From the NCBI GenBank assembly GCA_013054445.1, contig JAAMPI010001744.1:1-10868 (forward strand): 10,868 nt of DNA, given 5' to 3'. How positions within the stretch are numbered: position 1 is the first letter of the stretch; each line of letters starts with the position of its first letter. Both the position numbers and the translations under genes were made by a program. The notes beneath the pieces were generated by a model that saw only the letters and a program-made list of their open reading frames with translations, ran no database searches and was not told the origin of the DNA. Shown piece after piece: positions 1 to 7,815 of this stretch. Source of the DNA: Cudoniella acicularis (taxonomy: Eukaryota > Ascomycota > Leotiomycetes > Helotiales > Helotiaceae).

Positions 1-1142
1 CCGGNCGCGTCATGCTTCTTCTATCTCTTCCTCCACCAGTACTGAGTCGTTTCAAGCTGTTCGATCGAGAAAGTTGCTCTGCCTGTTCATCGGTCAAGTT
101 TGAACCGGCATCAGGCACGCTACCATCAGGAATGACGCCAAATGGGTGCATCGCAGGGTCGTTCCCTAGGTTGCTCATACCATTAACACCCATGAGATCA
201 TTTTCATTGGACATGGAAACAGTGCTCTTATGAGGACCAGGGTGTGACTTCTTTAAATGAGCCTGTGCGTGAGACAAATGACTCGCTCCCGTGGGATTTC
301 CACGTCGAATTGAACATTTTTGAAAATGACGTTTCAAAATGTCGCTTCTCGAAAAGGTATCTCGGCAAAGCACACACATGTACGGGCGATCGCCGGTATC
401 TGCCCCTAGATTAGATTTACTGACAGTGGAAACTTTGGAAGGACTTACGACGAAGGAGATGACGCTTCAAGTGTTTTGCGTGGAGGTAGGTTTTGGTACA
501 ATGAGGACAAGGAAATTTTCCGTCAGCATCCTTTGCAGGAATCATCGCATTTTTTGTAGATCCAGTACCCGTAGCTACGGGAGCAGGCCGTCCCGGAGCA
601 CTAGGTAGGATGCCTCTGCGGCCCTGAGAGCCTACAACGTGGGTTGGTGGCTCCATTTCTTGAAGCATCATGGTGCCTTGTCCGTATGGCGAAGACATCC
701 CAGATTGCATGTGCTGTAAGCCATTCGGCGGCATCGGCCTCAACGTTTGGGGCATGCGGTTTTGCGCTGGAGCAGGAGCAATAGGTTGAGGGTGAGACAT
801 TGCGGTGGATGATTGGGGCATCATTGAGGATGAAGTCCGATACGGCTGCTGTCCTTGCTGATAGTTATTACCCGGCATCATCTGATAGTTCCTCGATTGT
901 CCTCCGATCTGCGGAAAATTTCCCATCGTATTGGCGGAGCCTGGTGTGTTTGGAGTGGAAGGAGTCCTAGGTGCGCTTCCATAACCCTGCATCATGGCAT
1001 GCTGCGAGCCCTGAAGAGGGGGTAACGTATGAGGAGGTATATTGGAGTTGTGGGAAAGTTGATGAGGCGAGATACCGGGCAAGGACGAATACTGAGAATT
1101 GTTGTTACTCAAGCCATTCGAGTGGTATGGCGAGGTGTCCAT
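1..1142 (-). CDS. C2H2/C2HC zinc-finger transcription factor, 3' end beyond window
   Basis: Predicted DNA-binding regulator of a filamentous ascomycete type. Exons are 449-1142 and 1-399 (minus strand); the frame is still open at the left edge after 364 codons. Residues 1-205 are low in complexity and rich in Gln, Pro, Ser, Asn and Met, as in activation regions. Finger 1 is C212-x2-C215-x12-H228-x3-H232; a TGDRPYM linker leads to finger 2, C240-x2-C243-x12-H256-x3-C260, whose last ligand is Cys rather than His. A SIRRGNPTGASHLSH segment follows, then a Ser-rich tail. The start chosen is the ATG at 1142-1140 (MDTSPYHS). The frame stays open upstream to a stop at 1263-1265 but holds no ATG there, only a GTG at 1202. 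An alternative is an upstream exon joined at the acceptor-like CTACAG near 1178, which would add residues before MDTSP. I recognise the architecture (paired fingers, Q/P-rich N-terminus) but not a named gene, so no symbol is given. Confidence 0.88.
400..448 (-). other. Intron in the zinc-finger gene (49 bp)
   Basis: The donor GTAAGT lies at 448-443 and the acceptor GGGCAG ends at 400 (minus strand). Splicing here turns C plus AT into the His codon that completes finger 1 (RHLLRH-TGDRP) and restores a continuous frame. A branch-like TCTAAT precedes a nearer TAG that ends at 406. Using that TAG would keep the frame but replace the His with Arg-Ala-Asp, so the distal CAG is preferred on protein grounds. 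Confidence 0.88.
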
Positions 1143-1750
1143 AATAAATGGATTCGGGTGGTGCTCTTTATTGTACTGTAGGGAAGCATCCGACCTCGTC
1201 ACGTCACTTCTCGGATGAAGGGCTTTGCGACAATGTGGATCAATTGATGGTCTGCAGGCTGCTTAACAGTCCTCCCTCGAAAAGTCGAAATTTGCAGAAG
1301 CTGTGTAAAGTCGAGAAAATAGAAGGCGCAGTTGTGGTCAAAGTTGACGGAAAAACTCGAGATCCTGTTATATCCGGATCGGTGGAGCGAGTATTGAGCA
1401 CGAGGCGGCTGGGCGAACTTGATGCTCGAGGGCTTGCTTGGCGCGCGGTGAATGAGAACAATCAACAATGAGCGTGCAGAGCTGTTTTGAGGCTCAAGAT
1501 AGTTGTTGATGTTGAAGGTGACCGGTAAGTGGAGCCCAGCAGGACTTTATCCGTCCGAGTGGTGCAAAGGTGGGCGGGAAATAAACGCGTGTAGTGGGGA
1601 ACTGAATCCACAGGGCCACAACACAACACCGCCCTGAGAGCAAGATCAGACAAAAGGCGCCGCGTCTGGTGAATGGAGGCCCTTCACAGCCGCGGTTGCA
1701 TGCGGGGAAGAATTGGTTGCTTTTTTACGTGGAACGCGGTGGCGCGGTGC

Positions 1751-1803
1751 AGGATGAAGGAGAGAAGGGGAGTGAATGTGGGAAGAGTGTTGAGGAGGAA
1801 AGA
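1751..1803 (-). promoter_or_regulatory. Pyrimidine-rich tract, candidate core promoter of the zinc-finger gene
   Basis: On the minus strand this stretch is mostly C and T (purine-rich on the plus strand), about 610-660 bp upstream of the zinc-finger ATG. CT-rich tracts near transcription starts are common in filamentous fungi. Assigning it to this gene is inference from position and strand. It would imply a leader of roughly 600 nt. Confidence 0.35.
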
Positions 1804-1841
1804 CGAATTTCAACATAGGTAATAAATTTTCGAGGTAGCTA

Positions 1842-2540
1842 AGCCTGAGCCTGAGCCTTGAGGACGAGGGCGACCGGCCGGTAAAAGCGGCACCGATGCA
1901 CGACACATTCACATTCGCCAGCCAGAGCCCAGCATGTGTGGTGCGCAAGCAGCGCAACCTCAATAGCAGCTCGAAGCAGTAAGGACGAGGATTGAGGATT
2001 TCCAGGCTAGCCAACCCAGCAGAGTGCACATGAAATCGCGGCGACGCAGGCCCTTGTTCGCTGCGCTCGCATCTTATAATTCACCGAACTTTGCGCGCCG
2101 TGACAGCAAGTTTATGCTGGTAATGGCTGATGGTGGCCGATGCTAATGAAGCTCGTCCTCTGCTCGCTCGCTGTCTGCTCGCTCATATTTTAATAAGCAT
2201 TCAGACGCTGGCGTCTTCAGTCTGGGACCCAGGACCTTGGCTCCAACTCCTCCCGACCTACAATACTCCTCGCGCTGCGCGTTGTTGTCGAGCTGCTCCA
2301 GGCTCGCTGCTTGTCTAGCCGCACGATACTCGCACTACGCACTACGAACACGCTGGGAGAGCTGCCCTGGGCTGGCGCCGTTTTGAGATGACGATGGGCT
2401 ATCGAGTCGAGTCGCGGCTTGCGAAGCATTCAAGCAGCGGACTGCCAGAGGTCGAACGACAACCGCCGTCACCCGTTTTCCAGCGCATTCAAAACAAGCT
2501 CCTACGTGGACCTTTCGCAAGTCCCGACTCCTGACTCCTG
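1842..2540. repeat. Cluster of very short tandem and near-tandem duplications
   Basis: Examples seen directly: AGCCTG repeated at 1842-1857 (about 2.5 copies), TGCTCGCTC at 2161-2169 and again at 2176-2184, GCACTAC twice in tandem at 2332-2345, and GACTCCT twice in tandem at 2526-2539. Units of 6-9 bp are typical of replication slippage in non-coding GC-rich DNA. They support the view that this stretch is not under coding constraint. No longer repeat or terminal inverted repeat was seen. Confidence 0.6.
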
Positions 2541-5217
2541 CCACTCACTTCTCTGGTCCTTTCATGTTCGAGCAACGACCTCCCGCGCTGGCTGCACGCA
2601 ACTCGTCCACGCTGTCCGTGGCGCCAAGCCCTGATAGCAAATAATGAAACCGAAAATGCCCGTCTGCCCGGAGCGCTCTCGCAGACTCGCAGGTTGGGAG
2701 ACTAGCAACTAGCAGCAACCTGGAAGGCCGTTTCTCTAGAACCGCAGTCTACACACTACTGGACCTCTAGCTCTGTCGAGTCCCGCAGGAAACACTCAGT
2801 TTCAAACGTCAGGGTCTGTAATGATCCCATCACCACGAATACACGACTAGGAGCCCGCCAGTATCACCTCAGTCCGGGGAGCTTGGGAGCTTGCTGGTCC
2901 CTGAGTCCCTGCCTCCCTGCTTCCTACCAAGATCTCAAAGGGTTGCGCCTCGAGGGAGTTTAAGGGACTCTCAGGGGAGGGCGACGGGTTGCCGGACAGG
3001 GCATGACAGCATCCTTTTTTGATGCCGCTTTCACCAGCCGATGACGCATGGTTTTACATGCGATCTAACGTGGAATTCGAATCGGCAAGTCTGCCGAAGT
3101 CCACACGAAACCCTTGCGCGGTCAACGAACACAGTAAGTACTTTGACACTGCGCGCCAGCTCTGTCCGCATGCTGGCAGAACGCGCTGCCAGATACTCGG
3201 TGAGTACGGAAAACTCGCTGGTACCGGCTATGCACCGCTGGGAGCTTTCGGCAACAGCTTTGCAGATGGCGACTGCGCTGAGAATTGTTCCCGAGTAATC
3301 TTGCTCGAGTCATCAGGACTCATTGACAGGTTCTGAGGCTTCTGTGGCGTGCGGCAGCTTATCAAGCTCGGCCAAGGGTTAAGAGGAGAGGACGCCTGTG
3401 CCCAATTGGGGCGTTTAAACCACCGGAAACCGGCCGCGCCACAGGGCAAGCAAGCAGAGACTACTGAAATCACTGAACTGAACCGAGAACTCAGAGCGTG
3501 CATGCTGACCGCGAAAGTCTCTTTCCCGCCCGCCGCTCCATTATTTTGGGAGTTTTCTAACTTCTGTCTCCCCCAAGCTCCACCGGTAAGGCGGCCTCTG
3601 GGCCAGGGACCTGTCAAGTTCTCTAGTCGTCCAGCTTGACTTCTTGATACTTCTACATGCTACACCAAAGCTTCAGTAACATCGAAACTCAAACGCAAAC
3701 AATCATATCAGACTGCATCAAATGACCAAACTCGTCAGGGTTTTGCCGACCTTCTCCCGCCACTGCGTTCATCAATAAATATTTCCAGGCGCTATTTCTA
3801 ATCCGAACCCTTCTCCGAAGGGGCCACGCAAACATGCCAGCTCGAATTCGCTCTTTCCTACCCTAACAGCCAATGAGATAACCGCCTCTGCTTTTGCGAC
3901 AGCATACGCGGAGGCAAGAGTGGTAAGATCGATGCCATGAAGAGACTGATGAGTTCGGCTTACCGCAAACTCTTCTTGCTCCGCGAGGCCTGTCGCGAGT
4001 CGTCCGAGTCGTCTCAACCTGCTAAAGCTAGGAAAATCCAATGAAGATCATTCAGCCGATCGTCTATCGAATCATCAAAAGCCTCGTCGGGATGATCAAG
4101 CTCCAAGGAGTGCGAACGCCCATGGCCCCAATCGCGGCAAAACATGCCAAGAATCGTGGGCATTTTGTGGCTCTCCTTAATCTGAACTACACGCCTCGCC
4201 ATGGGCTGAATATGAGCCTGAATCGGGCCCAAGAATCGCTAACAGACTGAAAACTGGGCAGGTGATTCGTCAAGCTGGCAAGGCCAAAGGGCCAAGGCTG
4301 ATTCTGGAAATTTACAGCCAGCATATATCCGCTGTCACGGAATCTTCACAGTACATGTACAGAACTAGTGACTTACAGCTGCTGCGCTGCACAGCATTCT
4401 TCTGCTCATTGCTCAAGAGTCAAGACTCAAGTGGACGGTTATCTACATGGATAGGCTGGTCGTTCAAAACAAGATTTTCAGGGGGCTTGCGTGAACTAAG
4501 AACTTGGAGCTCCATGCTTGACAAGCATTACACAATTCCACAAACGGCGTTACGGCTGGAATTTTTTATTTTTTTTTAGGAAGCGCGCCGTTTCCGCACC
4601 CTTGGAATTCGTGACGACGCATGTCCACGCAAAAAAGAAATCTTCTGGTGCTGCCATAAGGTCTCTGTCTTCCACGAGTCATGCTCTGTTGGACCGTGCC
4701 AAAGCCTCATGCCACAATCGAAGTGGGCGCACATCGGATGTTGAATGGAGATAAATCATCTGAACCCTTCTGACCCTAATTCCTGAACCGACCACATCTC
4801 TGTTCCTAAATTCAACCCTCCACAACGTTGGAGTGCCTTGCATCCTCCCGGCACCGTACTTTTTTATCAACAACACAGATTCTGGATCAATGGGGCAGTC
4901 AAATATTCAATTGAATACGGTGCAAAAAATTCCAGCATTTGGAAAGTCGGAATTTCAGAATTCCTTCAATGCGGAACTACACGTTACTCGTCAACGCTCA
5001 CATCATCACTCCCAAATTCAAGAAAAGCTCAGAAGACAGAATTCGCCTTGCGCTGTCATAACCTCACAGCGCATATTTTCGAAGGAAATTGCGTTCTTGA
5101 ACAATTTCATGTGATCTTCACAAAGATCGTATCTAATTTTAGGTTTCCCGTACTCCAAGGAGCTAAAATTTTTGCCCCTTAAGATTTCTGGCGCAGCAGA
5201 AAGTTCATTACCCTAAG

Positions 5218-5245
5218 TTTCCTTTTCCTTCTCTCTCCTCTTCCC
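5218..5245 (+). promoter_or_regulatory. CT-rich tract upstream of the surface-protein gene
   Basis: An almost pure C/T run of 28 bp on the plus strand, ending 117 bp before the ATG at 5363. The sequence between tract and ATG contains no ATG, so it makes a clean leader. This matches the common fungal arrangement of a CT tract just upstream of the transcription start. No obvious TATA box is placed ahead of it. Confidence 0.5.
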
Positions 5246-5362
5246 AAGCTAAATCACCAAATCTTCCACGTTCGTTTGGTTTTCAGCCTCACCTTCTCTC
5301 AGTCTTATCATATAATTTCTGGCTTTAATAATTGTATCTTCTGTCATTTCAAACCGGCCAAC

Positions 5363-5971
5363 ATGCGCTCCTCACTTTTAATCATTATCATTGCGACGTT
5401 CGCAGCGGCAAAGACCGATTTGCAAGGTTGCACATCTTCTACCACAAAAGATCAATGGGGGGAGGCATCGATGATCTGGTGGGTTCCGGGTACTGGCGAG
5501 ATCTGCGATTTTTTGGACTGTGGAGGCGGACGCGCCCCTCCCAAAACCACAGTCCCTGGATGTCCTCTTTACTCAGGGACAGCGACCTATAGTCCTCTTT
5601 ACATGACCGGAAACCACGCTGTCTCAGGTGCTTCCACAGCAGCATCTACAACCTCTTATTCTGTATCGCAAACATCAGCCTCGAAAGCTATGATTACCGG
5701 ATCTCAATCTACAACCGCAGCAATACATCCTTCAACCGTCATAACCTCATCCGTGCTATCTTCTCCGTCAGGAAGTGGCGTCTCGACAAGCTCAGTACCA
5801 TCCACAATTACTACAGCAATAATATCGGGTGGTAACACTACTTCGGGTGGGGCTGGCGCAACATCCTCCAGTTCAGCAGGTATCGCGGTTACTTCTGGCA
5901 ATGCAGGCAATGTGAATACTGTTCACGGAATCATGGGCGCCTTGGTTGCGGGATTTGCTTTCTTTGTCTGA
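5363..5971 (+). CDS. Small secreted, probably GPI-anchored surface protein
   Basis: 202 residues, one exon. The start is the ATG at 5363 (context CCAACATG); the open frame upstream has only a TTG at 5276. Residues 1-16 form a signal peptide (MRSS, an LLIIII core, then ATFAAA). The N-terminal domain (about 17-76) has four cysteines, C23, C48, C53 and C67, and the distinctive run VPGTGEICDFLDCGGGRAPP, then PGCPLYSGTATYSP. Residues 80-180 are rich in Ser and Thr, as in O-mannosylated stalks, with one N-glycosylation sequon at N158. The C-terminus has small residues around 178-181, a candidate GPI attachment site, and ends in a hydrophobic tail 188-202 (HGIMGALVAGFAFFV). Together this predicts a plasma-membrane or cell-wall protein. 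I recall this Cys/Gly motif from short ascomycete surface proteins, some labelled siderophore-related in databases; nothing in the sequence supports that role. Biochemical function is unknown. Confidence 0.85.
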   Translation: MRSSLLIIIIATFAAAKTDLQGCTSSTTKDQWGEASMIWWVPGTGEICDFLDCGGGRAPPKTTVPGCPLYSGTATYSPLYMTGNHAVSGASTAASTTSYSVSQTSASKAMITGSQSTTAAIHPSTVITSSVLSSPSGSGVSTSSVPSTITTAIISGGNTTSGGAGATSSSSAGIAVTSGNAGNVNTVHGIMGALVAGFAFFV

Positions 5972-6088
5972 TTCATTCTCGAGGGCGTCTTATCTGTCTG
6001 TTCAACTTGACGGGATGATAAGCGTGCTTATGGGATGAGCGCAGGGAACTGCGAACTTGGAGTTGTCGGATAGCTTGTGGGTTAAGGA

Positions 6089-6094
6089 AATAAA
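6089..6094 (+). terminator. AATAAA polyadenylation signal
   Basis: A canonical AATAAA 117 bp after the stop codon of the surface-protein gene, in AT-richer sequence. It is a plausible 3' end signal for that transcript. Fungal 3' ends often lack the exact hexamer, so its use is inference. Confidence 0.45.
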
Positions 6095-6582
6095 ATTGCT
6101 ATTCGTGCCCAGTTTTTGGGAATGGTAATCGCAGGAGTTAATCCATATTGCTATTCGTTTTAGCATAAGATGTGGTTACATGATGTTAAGGTTATTTCTC
6201 GACGTACAACCCATTTAAAGCAAAAAGGCCACATAATGCTGTACAACAAGATAGAGGTTCTGCGAGGCCAAAATTTTATGTTATTTCGTTGTTCAAAAAT
6301 GCATTCAAGATGTCCCAATACCGAGAGGTCTGTGATTCTCAAGCAACTATCTTCCTATTCAACACAGCTGCTATCCAGGATGACGGAAGCTATTTCCTAG
6401 ATGCTTTAGTCGCTTCTCAGTAAAATCAAGTTGCTGCAATTTTGTCTATAATATCAAACGATTCTGATGTTGTGAACTTGATTACTCTATAAGAAACAGG
6501 CTTTTCAAGAGTCGTCGGAGCGGCGAAATAATGCCGCACTTTCATAAAAACTTCCTATCCACTCGCCTCATAAGCACTCAGT

Positions 6583-6891
6583 ATGGAAACACCAAAGCTT
6601 TTCTGGACCCGAGCCGTTGGGAGCACCGATGGTGGGTGCTCGGGAGTGGTAACCATTGGTCCTCATGCCGTAAAGTGGCAAGGTGAGGCGGTTGCCACCG
6701 AAGTTCAGGAAGCATCGGGTGTCATCGCGACGAGCAACAAAAATCTTAACCTGGAAGAATCCTGTGTAACGAGATCATGTGAATTGTGGGTGTTGTTGGA
6801 TGTACCTTTGTATCTTCCCTCCGGAGGTGCCAGCTCGGCTGAGAAGTCTACCGGTAGCCGAAGTCAAACATTACGGCCTGGGCTGCTGTGA
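6583..6891 (+). CDS. Doubtful hypothetical ORF, 102 residues
   Basis: Opens at a true ATG (6583) and ends with TGA at 6889-6891. The product starts METPKLFWTRAVGSTDGG and contains three Trp and three Cys. I see no signal peptide, membrane segment or known motif. Third-position base use looks near random, and no CT tract or clear leader precedes it. It ends 103 bp before the mrpl4 ATG, so it may simply be upstream or leader DNA of that gene. It is kept because it is the only ATG-started frame of this size in the interval. Confidence 0.15.
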   Translation: METPKLFWTRAVGSTDGGCSGVVTIGPHAVKWQGEAVATEVQEASGVIATSNKNLNLEESCVTRSCELWVLLDVPLYLPSGGASSAEKSTGSRSQTLRPGLL

Positions 6892-6923
6892 TTCTAGCCT
6901 AAGGCTACAATAAGGCCAACATC

Positions 6924-6980
6924 ATGCCTCGAAATTTTGATAGCGACCTGAACATGTCAAGCTCGATGCATTACCATTGA
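6924..6980 (+). promoter_or_regulatory. Possible uORF in the mrpl4 leader
   Basis: An 18-codon frame (ATG at 6924, second in-frame ATG at 6954, TGA at 6978-6980) ends 14 nt before the mrpl4 start and is out of frame with it. It matters only if transcription starts upstream of 6924 or 6954, which cannot be told from sequence. Confidence 0.3.
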
Positions 6981-6994
6981 AGATTCAAGTTTCA

Positions 6995-7815
6995 ATGTCA
7001 ACGCCTACAGCTATGAGGCCAACGGCCGGACAGCTCTTTAAGGCAATTCGAATGCAGCATGTTCCACCCACCTTCCTCCTGCCTTCTCTCGTGCCTCCAG
7101 CTCAACAAAGTTACCCCTTCTCCAGCACCACCCACAACTCCTATCCCCGAGACTACAATCGCCAACGAGGTGTATCTTCACAAAGGCGCACTGGCTTGCG
7201 ACAGCCTGTATCTGTCTCCAAAACTCCACTTCCCAAACCAGTACTCGACCCGAAGAAGCGCTCAAAGGTCGAAGTTGATGAGAATCATGGGTTATGGCAG
7301 TTTTTCCACAGCAAGGAGAAACCGATGAACACACCAGAAGAAGACTATGCGCATGGGAGGTCATGGAGTGTGGAGGAATTGAGACAAAAGAGTTGGGAGG
7401 ATCTTCATTCGCTGTGGTGGGTGTGCTGCAAGGAGAGAAATAGAATTGCTACAGGGTCATACGAAAGGAATAGGCTTAATGCTGGTTATGGAGACGCCGA
7501 GGCTAGAGGCAGAGATGCTGCTGTGAGTATTGATATTTGAGTTTTGCTTTCGAATCATTTACTGATCATATCTAGGTGAGAGTCACCATGCGAGCTATCA
7601 AGCAGGCGTTGACAGAGAGATATTACTCTTGGATCGAGGCAGAGAAGGTAGCAAAGAGCGATCCGGAGGTCGATCTATCAGGAAAGGGCCCAGCCTATAC
7701 CCCCAGAGATTTTGTTGATGAGGATCTGCTGGAAGAGGAGTTACCATCGTCAAAACCAGAGATCCCACTTCAATCAGAGGTGAAACCAGACGAAAGAGCT
7801 GTGCCAAACGCATGA
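6995..7815 (+). CDS. mrpl4: Mitochondrial large-subunit ribosomal protein uL29m
   Basis: Homologue of yeast Mrpl4 and human MRPL47, which sit in the mitochondrial 54S subunit near the polypeptide exit. Exons 6995-7522 and 7576-7815 give 255 residues. The N-terminus (about 1-70) has many Arg, Ser and Thr and few acidic residues, as expected for a matrix-targeting sequence. The MRP-L47 domain starts near residue 98 (HGLWQFFHSKEK) and runs through GRSWSVEELRQKSWEDL (121-137), HSLWWVCCKERNRI (138-151) and, across the intron, DAAVRVTMRAIKQALTERY. The C-terminal 45 or so residues are acidic and look variable. The start at 6995 is the first in-frame ATG (TTG at 6977 rejected); M7 or M20 are possible alternatives. 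No defect seen. The next gene, GDI, lies on the same strand 596 bp downstream with no functional link. Confidence 0.93.
7523..7575 (+). other. Intron in mrpl4 (53 bp)
   Basis: The donor GTGAGT lies at 7523-7528, a CTGAT branch-like site at 7562-7566, and the acceptor TCTAG ends at 7575. Splicing joins Ala176 to Val177 and keeps the uL29m domain continuous. In-frame stops in the intron (for example TGA at 7538-7540) show that it must be removed. Confidence 0.92.

Larger units (their letters stand above)
1143..5217. other. Long interval without a convincing gene
   Basis: About 4.1 kb between the divergent zinc-finger and surface-protein genes. No open frame here shows a domain, plausible composition or a supported splice structure. 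The ATG-started frames are short: 104 residues at 3022-3336 (+), 35 residues at 3937-4044 (+), and an 18-residue frame at 3721-3777 (+) that follows UTR-like sequence. Several longer open stretches begin only at TTG or GTG. The part at roughly 1840-2900 is GC-rich with many short direct duplications. An ACGCGT box (1585-1590) and a GCGGGAAA-like element (1574-1581) sit upstream of the regulator but are too short to mean much alone. A T-rich run ending in TTTTAG lies at 4561-4579. The interval probably holds the regulator's promoter and leader, and could hide a non-coding RNA. Confidence 0.6.
5972..6994. other. Interval between the surface-protein and mrpl4 genes
   Basis: About 1 kb. It contains the AATAAA signal at 6089, AT-rich sequence to about 6580, a doubtful 102-residue ORF (6583-6891), and short upstream ATGs at 6924 and 6954 before the mrpl4 start. 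A perfect 7-bp inverted repeat (GAGCACC at 6621-6627, GGTGCTC at 6635-6641) lies inside the doubtful ORF. No CT-rich promoter tract is obvious ahead of mrpl4. Confidence 0.5.

Noticed and set aside
1646..2029. 127-codon minus-strand open stretch, Leu/Arg/Ser/Pro-rich
   Set aside because: The composition is that of translated GC-rich UTR or promoter DNA, and it spans the CT tract and micro-duplications.
3022..3336. 104-residue plus-strand ORF (MPLSPADDAWFYM...)
   Set aside because: No domain, no signal peptide, odd composition, and overlapping open frames on the other strand. Donor-like sites inside it do not lead to a better gene model.
3228..3617. 129-codon minus-strand open stretch
   Set aside because: It begins at TTG, has no recognisable motif, and overlaps an equally open plus-strand frame; GC-rich chance openness is the simpler reading.
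3859..3867. TACCCTAAC, similar to a telomerase RNA template; ACCCTAA also at 4771 and 5210
   Set aside because: Each match is shorter than 1.5 telomere repeats and none lies in a recognisable telomerase RNA structure; such 7-8 bp matches are expected by chance.
3939..3975. Hammerhead-ribozyme-like core CTGATGAG (3946-3953) with a small CGG/CCG stem following
   Set aside because: The base run after the stem is CAAAC, not the required GAAA. The flanks GAAGAG (3939-3944) and CTCTTC (3970-3975) pair with each other to make a plain hairpin, not stems I and III with a cleavage site.
4014..4250. Overlapping open frames on both strands (minus 4014-4232, plus 4041-4250)
   Set aside because: The minus frame starts at TTG; the plus frame (69 residues) has no motif. 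Two-strand openness over 200 bp without other support is not evidence of a gene.
4262..4579. 105-codon plus-strand open stretch
   Set aside because: It starts at a non-ATG codon, has no domain, and ends in the T-run translated as FFIFF.
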